From Halobacillus sp. A1 (GTDB taxonomy: Bacteria > Bacillota > Bacilli > Bacillales > Halobacillaceae), in assembly GCF_024189295.1 (NCBI RefSeq), contig NZ_JAIZEN010000005.1:62001-126000 (forward strand): a stretch of 64,000 nucleotides of DNA, given 5' to 3'. This document shows, in pieces, positions 33,788 through 43,049 of this stretch; position 1 is the stretch's first letter; each line of letters begins with the position of its first letter. Both the position numbers and the translations under genes were made by a program. The notes below the pieces were generated by a model. The model was not told where the DNA came from. It did not search any database and was given only the letters and a program-made list of their open reading frames with translations.

Positions 33788-34444
33788 ATGAGGAAGAAAT
33801 ATGCTATAGTCGGCGGTGGACCTAAGCGTTATATACCTGATTTAACAGAATATCAAGAAGACGTCATGACCTGGGTAGGTGCAGATCAAGGAGCTGTGGT
33901 CATATTAGAAAATAATATGCCTTTACACAAAGCCATCGGGGATTTCGATTCGGTTGATGAACAATCTTTTCAGCGCATTAAAGAAGAAGCGAAGGACTTC
34001 AGTATCTATCCTAATGAAAAGGATGAAACAGATTTAGAACTAGCTCTACAATATGTGAAAAGTCTTCAAGCATCAGAACTGTTCCTGTTTGGCGTAACCG
34101 GAGGCAGACTTGACCATGCTCTTATTAATATCCAGTTACTATATCCTTTATGGAAAGAGGGGATAAAGGCTGCGATCATCGACGCTCAAAATAAGGTGGA
34201 ATTAGTTGGGGCAGGCTCGCATAAGATACACAAGGACAGCGACTACCAATACGTATCGTTTCTCCCCGTGACCTTAGACATCCGGAAGTTAAGTTTATCA
34301 GGCTTTTCATATCCACTGAATGAAGCTGATTTATCCTATGGATCTACGAGGTGTATTTCAAACTATTTGATTGAAGATGAAGGTACTTTTTCATTTACCG
34401 AAGGCATACTGTTAGTAATAAGAAGTAAAGATATTAATTACTAG
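33788..34444 (+). CDS. thiN: thiamine pyrophosphokinase
   Basis: ThiN converts thiamine to thiamine pyrophosphate. The 218-residue protein has VGADQGAVV, IGDFDSVD and EKDETDLELAL, which bind ATP and magnesium, and FGVTGGRLDHALINIQLL; the C-terminal domain shows the thiamine-binding SYGSTRCISNYL. AGGGGGTGGG precedes the ATG at 33788, and an in-frame ATG at 33767 has no site. Confidence 0.94.
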   Translation: MRKKYAIVGGGPKRYIPDLTEYQEDVMTWVGADQGAVVILENNMPLHKAIGDFDSVDEQSFQRIKEEAKDFSIYPNEKDETDLELALQYVKSLQASELFLFGVTGGRLDHALINIQLLYPLWKEGIKAAIIDAQNKVELVGAGSHKIHKDSDYQYVSFLPVTLDIRKLSLSGFSYPLNEADLSYGSTRCISNYLIEDEGTFSFTEGILLVIRSKDINY

Positions 34445-34488
34445 AGGGATTCTGGCACTCATAGTTTTATATGTTGAGGAGGAGGCTC

Positions 34489-34569
34489 ATGAAATTTTAT
34501 ACGATCAAACTTCCCCGTTTTCTTGGCGGCATGGTACGGGCTCTCATTGGAACATTCAAAAAGGATTAA
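34489..34569 (+). CDS. spoVM: SpoVM, spore morphogenetic anchor peptide
   Basis: SpoVM is a 26-residue amphipathic peptide that binds the curved forespore membrane and anchors the SpoIVA coat platform. This frame encodes MKFYTIKLPRFLGGMVRA followed by a basic tail ending KKD, the right length and nearly identical to the B. subtilis peptide; the conserved Pro in LPRFLGG is present. GGAGGAGG ends 6 nt before the ATG. Position between thiN and rpmB also matches. It shows the organism is a spore former. Confidence 0.96.
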   Translation: MKFYTIKLPRFLGGMVRALIGTFKKD

Positions 34570-34570
34570 C

Positions 34571-34603
34571 AAAAAAAGCACCCAGCTGTGGGTGCTTTTT
34601 TTG
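34571..34603. terminator. bidirectional terminator between spoVM and rpmB
   Basis: AAAAAAAGCACCCA and TGGGTGCTTTTTTT form the stem with a 4-nt loop. It serves the converging spoVM and rpmB genes. Confidence 0.9.
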
Positions 34604-34609
34604 TAACGC

Positions 34610-34798
34610 TTATACGCGTTCGACTTTGCCTGATTTTAATTCGCGAGCAGATACATAAACTTTTTTAGGTTTGCCATCCACTAGAATACGTACTTTTTGT
34701 ACGTTAGCTTTAAATTTACGTTTATTAGCATTCATCGCGTGGGAACGGTGGTTTCCACTGCTTGTGCTGCGACCTGATACGACACATTTACGTGACAT
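34610..34798 (-). CDS. rpmB: 50S ribosomal protein L28
   Basis: L28 is a 62-residue large-subunit protein. [16 protein letters not shown]-like [13 protein letters not shown] and [18 protein letters not shown] are the family motifs. AACAGGAGG lies 7-8 nt before the ATG at 34798 on the minus strand; an in-frame ATG at 34822 would add eight residues and is unlikely. Confidence 0.96.
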   Translation of the reverse strand: MSRKCVVSGRSTSSGNHRSHAMNANKRKFKANVQKVRILVDGKPKKVYVSARELKSGKVERV

Positions 34799-34842
34799 GT
34801 AAATCCCTCCTGTTACATACATAGATCTTAAAATACTTAATT

Positions 34843-34871
34843 AATGTACCATATAGAGCGTTCAATTGCAA
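34843..34871 (-). promoter_or_regulatory. sigma-A promoter of rpmB
   Basis: On the minus strand TTGCAA (34866-34871) and TACATT (34843-34848) are 17 bp apart, with the start point about 40 nt before the rpmB ATG. Confidence 0.62.
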
Positions 34872-35022
34872 TAAACACCTATCAATAATATCAAGAATTT
34901 TCTCTTGACAGATAAGAGGAATTGATACAAAGTATATGAAGGGTTTCTGTGTCAGCGGAAAGCTCTGATTATTCTATGTTATAATAAATTCACGAATAAG
35001 ACGAGTTTAAAGGAGGATTCTT

Positions 35023-35385
35023 ATGTCTATTGATCTTCAAAATAAATATGGTCATATTACAATTAACAATGATGTTATTTCCACCATAGCCGGCGGGGCT
35101 GCCGTCGAATGTTATGGTATAGTAGGGATGGCTTCTAAGAATCAACTTCGTGATGGCTTAGCAGAAATGCTGAGGCGTGAAAACTTCTCAAAAGGTGTAG
35201 TTGTTCGACAAGAAGAGGAACTTCTGCACATAGACATGTATATCATTGTAAGTTATGGCACAAAAATCTCTGAAGTGGCGCATAACGTGCAATCCCAGGT
35301 GAAATATACATTGAACAAAAATGTCGGGTTATCCGTTAACTCCGTGAATATTTTTATTCAAGGAGTGCGAGTAACGAACGAATAG
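35023..35385 (+). CDS. yloU: Asp23/Gls24-family protein YloU
   Basis: The 120-residue protein belongs to the Asp23 family, envelope-stress or lipid-associated proteins of Firmicutes. Visible motifs are YGHITINNDVISTIAGGAA, ECYGIVGMAS and YTLNKNVGLSVNSVNIFIQGVRV. AAGGAGG ends 7 nt before the ATG. It is the usual partner upstream of fakA, suggesting a shared role in membrane lipid metabolism. Confidence 0.92.
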   Translation: MSIDLQNKYGHITINNDVISTIAGGAAVECYGIVGMASKNQLRDGLAEMLRRENFSKGVVVRQEEELLHIDMYIIVSYGTKISEVAHNVQSQVKYTLNKNVGLSVNSVNIFIQGVRVTNE

Positions 35386-35417
35386 AGCCCGTTATGTAGT
35401 CAAAGGAGGAAAATAGA

Positions 35418-37079
35418 GTGACTTTAAGTAATGTAAACGGTTCAAAATTAGCTGAGATGGTGTTACAAGGTGCACATCATTTAAAAAATAATTCTCAAAT
35501 GATCGATGCCTTGAATGTTTTTCCCGTCCCTGATGGAGACACCGGTACAAATATGAATTTATCGATGACTTCGGGAGCAGAAGAAGTCAAAAAGATAAGC
35601 GAGGATCATGCAGGCATTGTGGCACAGGCCCTCGCTAAAGGTCTGCTTATGGGGGCTCGCGGGAACTCGGGAGTCATCTTATCTCAATTGTTCCGTGGTT
35701 TCTCAAAAACAATCGAAAATAAAGAAGTCTTGACCACTAAAGATTTAGCTCAAGCCTTCCAGGGCGGTGTAAATACTGCTTATAAAGCTGTAATGAAGCC
35801 TGTAGAAGGAACTATTTTGACGGTAGCCCGGGAGTCTGCTGAAGAAGCAGTACAGATCGCTGAACAAGAAGAAGATGTAGTGGCCTTTATGGAAGGCGTT
35901 ACAAAAGCTGCACATGATTCATTAAAAAGGACTCCGGATTTGCTTCCCGTTTTAAAAGAGGTGGGCGTAGTAGACAGCGGCGGTCAAGGTCTTCTTACCA
36001 TTTATGAAGGGTTTCTGGCCAACTTGAAAGGGGAAGAAGTCCCTGAAGCTGCCTCGCACGTTTCCATGGATGAAATGGTTAATGCGGAACACCATAAATC
36101 TGCTCAAGATTTTATGAACACTGAAGATATTGAGTTTGGGTACTGCACGGAATTTATGGTTAAATTTGATGAAGATAAATTGAAAGAAAACCCTTATGAT
36201 GATGAGAGTTTTCGTGAAGAATTAAGTAATCATGGGGATTCATTGCTCGTCGTATCGGATGAAGATTTAATTAAAGTCCATATACATGCTGAATATCCGG
36301 GAGAGACGATGACTCTTGGACAAAGATATGGAAGCTTAATTAACATGAAGATCGAAAATATGAGAGAACAACACACTTCAATCGTTGGTGAAAAGCAGAA
36401 GACGAAATCTAAGGAAAAATCCAACTATGGTATCGTAACGGTCGCGATGGGTGAGGGGATAAAGAGATTGTTTGAGAGTCTTGGCGCCAATATCGTCATT
36501 CAAGGCGGTCAAACGATGAATCCAAGTACAAAGGATATTTCAGACGCCATCGATCAAGCTCATGCTGAACAAGTTCTCATTCTGCCGAATAATAAAAACA
36601 TTACAATGGCAGCTGAACAAGCTGCTGAATTAGCAGATGTAGACGTTAGAGTAGTCCCTTCTAAAACAATTCCTCAAGGAATAAGCGCCCTATTAGGGTT
36701 CAACCCTGAAGCGGCTCTCTCTGAAAATGAAAAAGAAATGACCGACCTAATGAGCCAGGTTAAAAGCGGTCAGGTAACTTATGCTGTACGCGATACGCAA
36801 ATTGATGGAATGACGATTGAAAAAGGTCATTTTATGGGGATTTTAGAAGGAGATATCACTTCTACTCAAAAAGACCAATTAGAGACGGCAAAAGAACTTT
36901 TAAAAGCTATGATAGATGAGGAAGAAGACGAAATCATCACTATTATCAGCGGCGAAGAAACCTCTCAAGAAGAACTGGATAAGCTTGAGGCTTTCCTGGA
37001 AGATCAATACGAGGATCTTGAAATTGAAATTCATAACGGTGGCCAGCCTATCTACTCTTATATTTTTTCAGTGGAATAA
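35418..37079 (+). CDS. fakA: FakA (YloV), fatty acid kinase catalytic subunit
   Basis: FakA phosphorylates fatty acids held by FakB proteins, giving acyl phosphates for PlsX/PlsY phospholipid synthesis. The 553-residue protein has an N-terminal DhaL nucleotide domain (NVFPVPDGDTGTNMNLS, ARGNSGVILSQL, DSGGQGLL), a middle domain and a C-terminal DegV-like region. It starts with GTG at 35418 after AAAGGAGG. plsX lies about 6 kb downstream. Confidence 0.94.
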   Translation: MTLSNVNGSKLAEMVLQGAHHLKNNSQMIDALNVFPVPDGDTGTNMNLSMTSGAEEVKKISEDHAGIVAQALAKGLLMGARGNSGVILSQLFRGFSKTIENKEVLTTKDLAQAFQGGVNTAYKAVMKPVEGTILTVARESAEEAVQIAEQEEDVVAFMEGVTKAAHDSLKRTPDLLPVLKEVGVVDSGGQGLLTIYEGFLANLKGEEVPEAASHVSMDEMVNAEHHKSAQDFMNTEDIEFGYCTEFMVKFDEDKLKENPYDDESFREELSNHGDSLLVVSDEDLIKVHIHAEYPGETMTLGQRYGSLINMKIENMREQHTSIVGEKQKTKSKEKSNYGIVTVAMGEGIKRLFESLGANIVIQGGQTMNPSTKDISDAIDQAHAEQVLILPNNKNITMAAEQAAELADVDVRVVPSKTIPQGISALLGFNPEAALSENEKEMTDLMSQVKSGQVTYAVRDTQIDGMTIEKGHFMGILEGDITSTQKDQLETAKELLKAMIDEEEDEIITIISGEETSQEELDKLEAFLEDQYEDLEIEIHNGGQPIYSYIFSVE

Positions 37080-37086
37080 ATAATTT

Positions 37087-37125
37087 AAAAAAGCACTTCC
37101 TTTTTAAAAAAGGAAGTGCTTTTTT
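37087..37125. terminator. bidirectional terminator after fakA
   Basis: AAAAAAGCACTTCCTTTTT pairs with AAAAAGGAAGTGCTTTTTT around a very short loop. It separates fakA from the converging permease gene. Confidence 0.9.
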
Positions 37126-37249
37126 GATTTCTAGAACCAAGCTTCAGCTTAGAAGATCTAGCGGCTTAGCTATCAGAATACATGGCGTGAAAACGCAGAC
37201 CATTTTAGTATTGCTAATACGTATCCTCCAGATCTTCGCTTTTGCCTTT

Positions 37250-38518
37250 TTAGTGACCGATTGAGCGGATGATAAGTTCAACGAGAAAAACCATGGCAAT
37301 TAATACGACTGGCGTCGATAGCTCTCTTTGTTTCCCTAACGCAAATTTAACGATTGGATAGGCGATGAAACCAAACGCCATACCGTCAGCAATCGAATAC
37401 GTGAACGGAATCATTACAATGATTAGAAAAGCTGGCATCGCTTCAGATAAATTATCTAAAGGGATTTCTTTAATGTTTTGAACCATAAGAGCTCCAACTA
37501 TAATTAAAATCGGGCTTATTGCCGTGGAAGGTACCATTGAAATCCAAGGAATCAATAAAATGGTCGATAGAAAAAGTCCTGCCATCAAAAGACTAGCTCT
37601 CCCTGTTTTTCCACCTGAAGCAATTACGGCTGCGCTTTCGGCTGATGATACAGTCGGGGACGTGCCGAAAAAGCCGCTGGTCAACGCAGTGAAAGCAGAC
37701 GCTTGATAAGACTTTTTGAATTTACCTCGCTGCTCCAACATATCGAGCTGGCCATGGATCAGTCCCATGTTTTCAAATATAAGGACAATGGCTAAAGGGA
37801 AGACAGCCATCCAAAAACTGAATTCAGTGACTCCTTCAAAAGAAGGCAGGAAAACCCATTGTTGTTCTGTCACGTTAATGGACTGTCCTGGTCCGTCCAA
37901 AAGTCCGGTGAAATGGGCTATAATTGTGCCCACGATCATCGTGATCAAAAAGTTGCCTGGTACATTTTTTGCGAATAAGAAGATAGCCACAAATAACGTA
38001 AGCAGACTAGTGATCACAAGAGCTGAGGAAGGATTCCCTAAGGCAATCAATGAATGTTCTCCCTTTACGACAATTCCGCCTTTCTCCAGTCCGATCAGAG
38101 TAAGGAACATGCCAAGCCCGACGGTTATCGCTATTTTTAACGATTCTGGGATGGCTTGTTTAAGCCAATCACCTAGTTTGGTGAACGCCGTAATTAAAAA
38201 AAGTATCGCAGCGATAATGACGACAGCCAATCCTTCTTGAAATTCCATTCCTTTTCCTTCCACTATGGAATAAGCGAAAAGTGCGTTCACTCCCATTCCA
38301 GGAATCAGAACCATTGGAGCGTTCGCGTAAAGAGCCATGATCAAACAGCCAACGGCACTGGCAAGGATAGTTGCAACCATTCCATTTTCCAACGGAAGAC
38401 CTGCATCTTCTAGAATTTGACTATTGACGGCTACAATATATACAGTCGTAAAGTAGCCGATCAGCCCTGCAACTAGATCCTTGCGTAAGCTATGCTGAGA
38501 ATTGTGCTGGTTAAGCAT
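37250..38518 (-). CDS. AzgA-type NCS2 permease, probably hypoxanthine/guanine
   Basis: This 422-residue, multi-spanning protein belongs to the AzgA/PbuG branch of nucleobase permeases: KDLVAGLIGYFTTVYIVAVN in TM1, PGMGVNALFAYSIV in TM3 and GTSPTVSSAESAAVIASGGKTG in the substrate region. The exact substrate cannot be read; it could be adenine or hypoxanthine/guanine. AGAGGAGA precedes the ATG at 38518. It is not part of this cluster in B. subtilis and faces away from the sdaAB operon. No purine riboswitch is visible in its leader. Confidence 0.88.
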   Translation of the reverse strand: MLNQHNSQHSLRKDLVAGLIGYFTTVYIVAVNSQILEDAGLPLENGMVATILASAVGCLIMALYANAPMVLIPGMGVNALFAYSIVEGKGMEFQEGLAVVIIAAILFLITAFTKLGDWLKQAIPESLKIAITVGLGMFLTLIGLEKGGIVVKGEHSLIALGNPSSALVITSLLTLFVAIFLFAKNVPGNFLITMIVGTIIAHFTGLLDGPGQSINVTEQQWVFLPSFEGVTEFSFWMAVFPLAIVLIFENMGLIHGQLDMLEQRGKFKKSYQASAFTALTSGFFGTSPTVSSAESAAVIASGGKTGRASLLMAGLFLSTILLIPWISMVPSTAISPILIIVGALMVQNIKEIPLDNLSEAMPAFLIIVMIPFTYSIADGMAFGFIAYPIVKFALGKQRELSTPVVLIAMVFLVELIIRSIGH

Positions 38519-38554
38519 CGTATTCTCCTCTATGAAATTATCCCTCTCCCACCC

Positions 38555-38569
38555 GGTTATCCGATAACC
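38555..38569. promoter_or_regulatory. 15-bp palindrome in the permease leader, possible operator or hairpin
   Basis: GGTTATCCGATAACC is a perfect inverted repeat around one central base, 37 bp before the permease ATG. It may bind a regulator or fold in the RNA; nothing more is visible. Confidence 0.35.
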
Positions 38570-38722
38570 CACAAGTCTTAATTCTACTCGGAACCGACCA
38601 TATAATCAATACAGAAGATAAATATTGATATTAATTTTAAATAAATATGGTAAAATATAATCGGTAATAGAAGAATAAGAAAGCGATTACGTTTTGAATG
38701 CTTTCATGGGATGGTGATCTTA

Positions 38723-39385
38723 ATGAAATATAGATCGGTTTTTGATATTATAGGTCCGGTCATGATTGGACCTTCAAGTTCACATACAGCTGGTGCGGCG
38801 CGGATAGGACGGGCGGCCAGACATTTATTCGGCAGAGAACCTAAGTATGCGCATGTCTATTTTTATGGTTCATTTGCTGAAACATATAAAGGACACGGAA
38901 CTGACGTCGCTATTATTGGCGGATTATTAGATTATGACACGGACGATACCAGGATCAGGTCTTCGCTTGAGACTGCGAGCAATCGCGGGATTGACGTTAA
39001 TTTCTATGAAGAGGCTGCCCAGACGGACCACCCGAACACTGCTCGCATTGTTATAGGGGATGATGATAGAGAAATCGAGCTGGTCGGAATATCGATCGGC
39101 GGCGGAAAAGTAGAGATAACTGAGCTTGATGGATTTGAATTGAGGCTGTCGGGAAGTCACCCGGCCATCCTGCTTATTCATAATGACCGTTATGGTGCCA
39201 TAGCATCTGCAACAACTATTTTGGCTAGTCATGAAATCAACATAGGACGAATGGAAGTGTCTCGAAAAGCTCAGGGTGAACAAGCATTAATGGTAATTGA
39301 AGTTGATCAAAACATTGAAGATTATGTATTAAATGAACTGGAACGAGCAGATCATATCACTCAAGTTGCTCGGATTTCCGATTAG
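38723..39385 (+). CDS. sdaAB: L-serine dehydratase beta subunit
   Basis: With SdaAA it deaminates L-serine to pyruvate using a [4Fe-4S] cluster. The 220-residue protein begins MKYRSVFDIIGPVMIGPSSS, has SHTAGAARIGR in the first domain and a C-terminal ACT domain (about 145-220) that may sense serine. GGGATGGTGA precedes the ATG at 38723; an in-frame ATG at 38711 is possible. Confidence 0.95.
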   Translation: MKYRSVFDIIGPVMIGPSSSHTAGAARIGRAARHLFGREPKYAHVYFYGSFAETYKGHGTDVAIIGGLLDYDTDDTRIRSSLETASNRGIDVNFYEEAAQTDHPNTARIVIGDDDREIELVGISIGGGKVEITELDGFELRLSGSHPAILLIHNDRYGAIASATTILASHEINIGRMEVSRKAQGEQALMVIEVDQNIEDYVLNELERADHITQVARISD

Positions 39386-39406
39386 ATAGAAGAAAGGGGC
39401 GCGCTT

Positions 39407-40288
39407 ATGTTTAAAAATGCAGCTGAATTAGTAGAGCTTGCAGAAAAAGGGAACATTCCCATCTCTGAAGTGATGATTCGCCAGGAAATGGAAGTCAAGC
39501 AAGTGACAAGAGAGCAAGTCTATACACAAATGGAGCGCAATTTAGATGTAATGGAAAAAGCTGTTGAGGATGGTTTGAAGGGTGTCAAATCGCACAGTGG
39601 ACTTACAGGAGGGGACGCTGTGCTGATTCAAACATACATGAAAAATCACAAACCATTATCAGGCCACCTGTTAATGGATGCTGTCAGTAAAGCTGTCGCC
39701 ACTAACGAAGTGAATGCCGCAATGGGGACTATATGCGCTACGCCTACCGCAGGCAGTGCAGGTTGTGTACCGGGAACACTTTTTGCGGTCAAAAACCAGT
39801 TGAATCCAACTCGTGATCAGATGGTCCGTTACTTGTTTACGTCAGGGGCTTTCGGATTTATTGTAGCGAATAATGCTTCTATTTCCGGTGCAGCAGGTGG
39901 TTGTCAGGCGGAGGTTGGATCTGCCGCAGGGATGGCTGCCGCAGCTATTGTAGAAATGGCAGGAGGTTCCCCTTCTCAATCGGCTGAAGCTATGGCGATC
40001 ACTTTAAAAAATATGATCGGATTAATCTGCGATCCAGTCGCTGGATTGGTAGAAGTACCTTGTGTAAAAAGAAATGCGATGGGAGCTTCTAATGCGGTAG
40101 TTGCTGCCGATATGGCGCTTGCTGGAGTCACGAGCAGAATACCGTGCGATGAGGTTATCGATACGATGTATAAAGTAGGTCAAAGAATGCCTACTGACTT
40201 CAGAGAAACAGCTAAAGGCGGCCTTGCAGCTACAGCGACTGGCAAGAAGCTCGAAGCACAAGTTTATGGGAATGTGCAGAAATCATAA
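39407..40288 (+). CDS. sdaAA: L-serine dehydratase alpha subunit (Fe-S)
   Basis: The 293-residue subunit holds the active site. KSHSGLTGGDAV, ICATPTAGSAGCVPG, GAAGGCQAEVGSA and LICDPVAGLVEVPCVKRN contain the conserved cysteines for the cluster. GAAAGGGG lies before the ATG. It shares one base with recG (TAATG). Confidence 0.95.
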   Translation: MFKNAAELVELAEKGNIPISEVMIRQEMEVKQVTREQVYTQMERNLDVMEKAVEDGLKGVKSHSGLTGGDAVLIQTYMKNHKPLSGHLLMDAVSKAVATNEVNAAMGTICATPTAGSAGCVPGTLFAVKNQLNPTRDQMVRYLFTSGAFGFIVANNASISGAAGGCQAEVGSAAGMAAAAIVEMAGGSPSQSAEAMAITLKNMIGLICDPVAGLVEVPCVKRNAMGASNAVVAADMALAGVTSRIPCDEVIDTMYKVGQRMPTDFRETAKGGLAATATGKKLEAQVYGNVQKS

Positions 40289-42333
40289 TGAATCAGCGAT
40301 TGAAACTTCCGATCAGTCAAGTGACAGGTATTGGCGAAAAGCTTCAAGCTCACTTAAACGAGCTGGGGCTTTTTGATGTTGAAGATTTATTATTTTATTT
40401 CCCTCACCGCTATGATTCTTACGAAGTAAAGCCGTTAACTGAGTTAGAGCACCAGGAAAAAGCAACAATTGAAGGTCAACTTACCGCAGATCCTACAGTT
40501 CAATTTTACGGTAAAAAGAAATCCCGCTTGACGATGATGCTTCAGGTCAGCCAATTTAGTGTGAAAGCAGTCATGTTCAATCGGCCATTTGCGAAGAAAC
40601 AATTGAAGGCTGGTGATACAGTCACTGTCACTGGGAAGTGGGATCAGCATCGTTTGCAAATTACAGTCAGCCAATATAAAAAAGGGGAAGCCAAAAGCCA
40701 GGAACCCATTCAACCCGTCTATACCCTTAAAGAAAGTGTAACACTGGTAACTTTAAGAAAAGTGATTAAGGCTGCTCTGGAGGAATATATAACTGACGTG
40801 GAGGAGATTCTCCCCGAACATACGACCGTTTCCTACAAACTCCCTGGTCGACAGCAAGCTCTTCACCAAATGCATTATCCGGAGAGCCGGGTTTTACTAA
40901 AGCATGCCAAGCGCCGTTTCATTTATGAGGAATTTTTGATTTTTCAGCTCAAGATGCAGCTGCTAAGAAAATTACAAAGAGAGTCAACGACTGGCAACGC
41001 TCAAAATTATGATAACGATCAATTGACGAATTTTGTACAAACCCTTCCCTTTGAGTTGACAGGAGCACAAAAAAGGTCACTTGCAGAAATCTTGAAAGAT
41101 ATGAAGAATCCTTATCGAATGAATCGCTTGCTGCAAGGGGATGTAGGCTCTGGCAAAACCGCCGTAGCTGCTATCGCGTTGTATGCCTCGATTACAACAG
41201 GGAAACAGGCTGCACTGATGGTGCCGACAGAGATTCTTGCTGAACAGCACGCAGCTTCACTTAAAGAGCTTTTTGGTGATTTATTGTCTATCGTGTTATT
41301 AACCGGCTCTGTCAAAGGTAAAAAAAGAAAAGAAATGCTCGAGCAGATTAAAAATAACCAAGTCGATTTGATCATAGGGACCCACGCGCTCATTCAGGAT
41401 GAAGTCAATTTCAATAATCTCGGTTTTGTCATTGTTGATGAACAGCACAGGTTCGGTGTGAATCAAAGAAGAACCTTACGAGATAAAGGGCTGAATCCTG
41501 ATGTGTTATTCATGACCGCAACACCTATTCCTCGGACATTGGCAATTACTGCGTTCGGAGATATGGATGTGTCGGTCATTGATGAAATGCCTGCGGGACG
41601 AAAACCTGTAGATACGTACTGGGTAAAAGGCCAAATTACCGACAAAGTACTCAGTTTCATCCAAAAAGAAATCAATCTTGGCCACCAGGCTTATGTCATT
41701 TGTCCTTTAATCGAAGAATCAGACGAACTCGACATTCAAAATGCGATCGATCTTTATCATCAACTGGCTCATGTTTATGAACCTAAGGTCCACGTTGGTC
41801 TTATGCATGGACGTTTGTCCAATGAAGAAAAAGAGGAAGTGATGCAGAAATACGCTGCCAACGAAATACAAATCCTAGTCTCGACGACAGTTGTAGAAGT
41901 CGGTGTCAACGTCCCTAATGCTACCGTCATGGTCATCCATGATGCTGAGCGGTTCGGGCTTTCTCAACTTCATCAGTTAAGAGGTCGTGTCGGGAGAGGA
42001 CAGCATCAAAGCTATTGTATTCTACTAGCTGACCCGAAAAATGAAGTAGGAAAAGAACGAATGAGAATTATGACCGAAACGACGGATGGTTTTGAATTAT
42101 CTGAACAGGATTTGAAATTGCGTGGCCCAGGAGATTTTTTCGGCAGAAAGCAAAGTGGTATGCCTGAATTCAAAGTAGGGGATATGGTCCACGATTACCG
42201 GGCCTTAGAAACTGCCAGACAGGATGCTGCAGATATTATTTCTAATAATGCGCTTGATACAGATAGTCGATATAAGAACTTGAAAGAAATCATAGAACAA
42301 GATGAACACATTTTAGGGAAAGTACTTGACTGA
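40288..42333 (+). CDS. recG: RecG, fork-reversing DNA helicase
   Basis: RecG remodels stalled forks and branched recombination intermediates. The 681-residue protein has an N-terminal wedge/OB domain, the P-loop GDVGSGKT (about 284-291), a DEQHRFG box, FMTATPIPRTLA, and the C-terminal TRG region with QLRGRVGRG and LKLRGPGDFFGRKQSG. Confidence 0.96.
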   Translation: MNQRLKLPISQVTGIGEKLQAHLNELGLFDVEDLLFYFPHRYDSYEVKPLTELEHQEKATIEGQLTADPTVQFYGKKKSRLTMMLQVSQFSVKAVMFNRPFAKKQLKAGDTVTVTGKWDQHRLQITVSQYKKGEAKSQEPIQPVYTLKESVTLVTLRKVIKAALEEYITDVEEILPEHTTVSYKLPGRQQALHQMHYPESRVLLKHAKRRFIYEEFLIFQLKMQLLRKLQRESTTGNAQNYDNDQLTNFVQTLPFELTGAQKRSLAEILKDMKNPYRMNRLLQGDVGSGKTAVAAIALYASITTGKQAALMVPTEILAEQHAASLKELFGDLLSIVLLTGSVKGKKRKEMLEQIKNNQVDLIIGTHALIQDEVNFNNLGFVIVDEQHRFGVNQRRTLRDKGLNPDVLFMTATPIPRTLAITAFGDMDVSVIDEMPAGRKPVDTYWVKGQITDKVLSFIQKEINLGHQAYVICPLIEESDELDIQNAIDLYHQLAHVYEPKVHVGLMHGRLSNEEKEEVMQKYAANEIQILVSTTVVEVGVNVPNATVMVIHDAERFGLSQLHQLRGRVGRGQHQSYCILLADPKNEVGKERMRIMTETTDGFELSEQDLKLRGPGDFFGRKQSGMPEFKVGDMVHDYRALETARQDAADIISNNALDTDSRYKNLKEIIEQDEHILGKVLD

Positions 42334-42335
42334 TA

Positions 42336-42365
42336 CAAGCCTGCTCAGTCAGCAGGCTTGCTTAC
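42336..42365 (+). terminator. hairpin after recG, possible terminator
   Basis: CAAGCCTGCT pairs with AGCAGGCTTG around CAGTC. The T-tract that follows is weak, so termination may be partial. Confidence 0.5.
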
Positions 42366-42385
42366 TTCTCTACTGGACTCTTTTC

Positions 42386-42435
42386 TTGCGTAATTGATAA
42401 AGGTATTATATATTACTGTTAGTACCTAGTCTTAA
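42386..42435 (+). promoter_or_regulatory. fapR promoter with overlapping FapR operator
   Basis: TTGCGT at 42386-42391 and TATATT at 42409-42414 have a 17-bp spacer. TTAGTACCTAGTCTTAA at 42419-42435 matches the FapR box and covers the expected start point. FapR represses here until malonyl-CoA releases it, so the gene controls its own operon. Confidence 0.9.
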
Positions 42436-42467
42436 CTCGTGTGGACAGAGGATCGGTGGGAAGATAA

Positions 42468-43049
42468 ATGAAGCTATCTAAACAAGCTAGACAACATGAG
42501 CTGAAAAACACCATTGAAGATACACCTTTTATAAGAGATGAAGAACTGGCCCGGAGGTTTGGTGTAAGCATCCAAACGATTCGGCTGGACCGCATGGAAC
42601 TATCTATTCCTGAACTTAGGGAGCGTATCAAATCCGTTGCGACGCAAGAATGGAACGAAACCGTCAAAGCGCTGCCCATAGAAGAAGTCATAGGTGAAGT
42701 CGTTGATTTGGAGCTTGATGTTCGAGCGATTTCAATATTAGATATAAAACCTGAACATGTATTTTCAAGAAATAATATTGCAAGAGGTCATCACTTGTTT
42801 GCTCAGGCCAACTCCTTGGCTGTAGCTGTTATTAATGAGGATTTAGCCTTGACTGCTGGTTCGACTATCCGATTCACCCGTCCAGTCAAGTTAGGAGAGC
42901 GTGTCATAGCCAAAGCACGGGTGAAAGGTGATGACAGCAAAGGGAGAACGATCGTTGACGTTCACAGTTATGTGGACAATGATGAAGTATTTGCAGGATC
43001 GTTCGAAATGTTCCGGGAAAATGAACCAAAGGAGGTGGGAGAGGAATGA
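42468..43049 (+). CDS. fapR: FapR, malonyl-CoA-responsive repressor of lipid synthesis
   Basis: The 193-residue protein has an N-terminal winged helix (about 1-65, [22 protein letters not shown]), a linker and a hot-dog effector domain with [26 protein letters not shown], which binds malonyl-CoA. GGTGGGAAG lies before the ATG. plsX overlaps its stop by 4 bp. Confidence 0.96.
   Translation: MKLSKQARQHELKNTIEDTPFIRDEELARRFGVSIQTIRLDRMELSIPELRERIKSVATQEWNETVKALPIEEVIGEVVDLELDVRAISILDIKPEHVFSRNNIARGHHLFAQANSLAVAVINEDLALTAGSTIRFTRPVKLGERVIAKARVKGDDSKGRTIVDVHSYVDNDEVFAGSFEMFRENEPKEVGEE

Noticed and set aside
38519-38700. Possible purine riboswitch upstream of the permease
   Set aside because: The conserved loop sequences of the purine aptamer are not present on the minus strand; only a short palindrome remains.
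42336-42365. Inverted repeat after recG as a regulator binding site
   Set aside because: Its position just after the stop codon and its stem-loop form fit a weak terminator better; the FapR box lies separately downstream.
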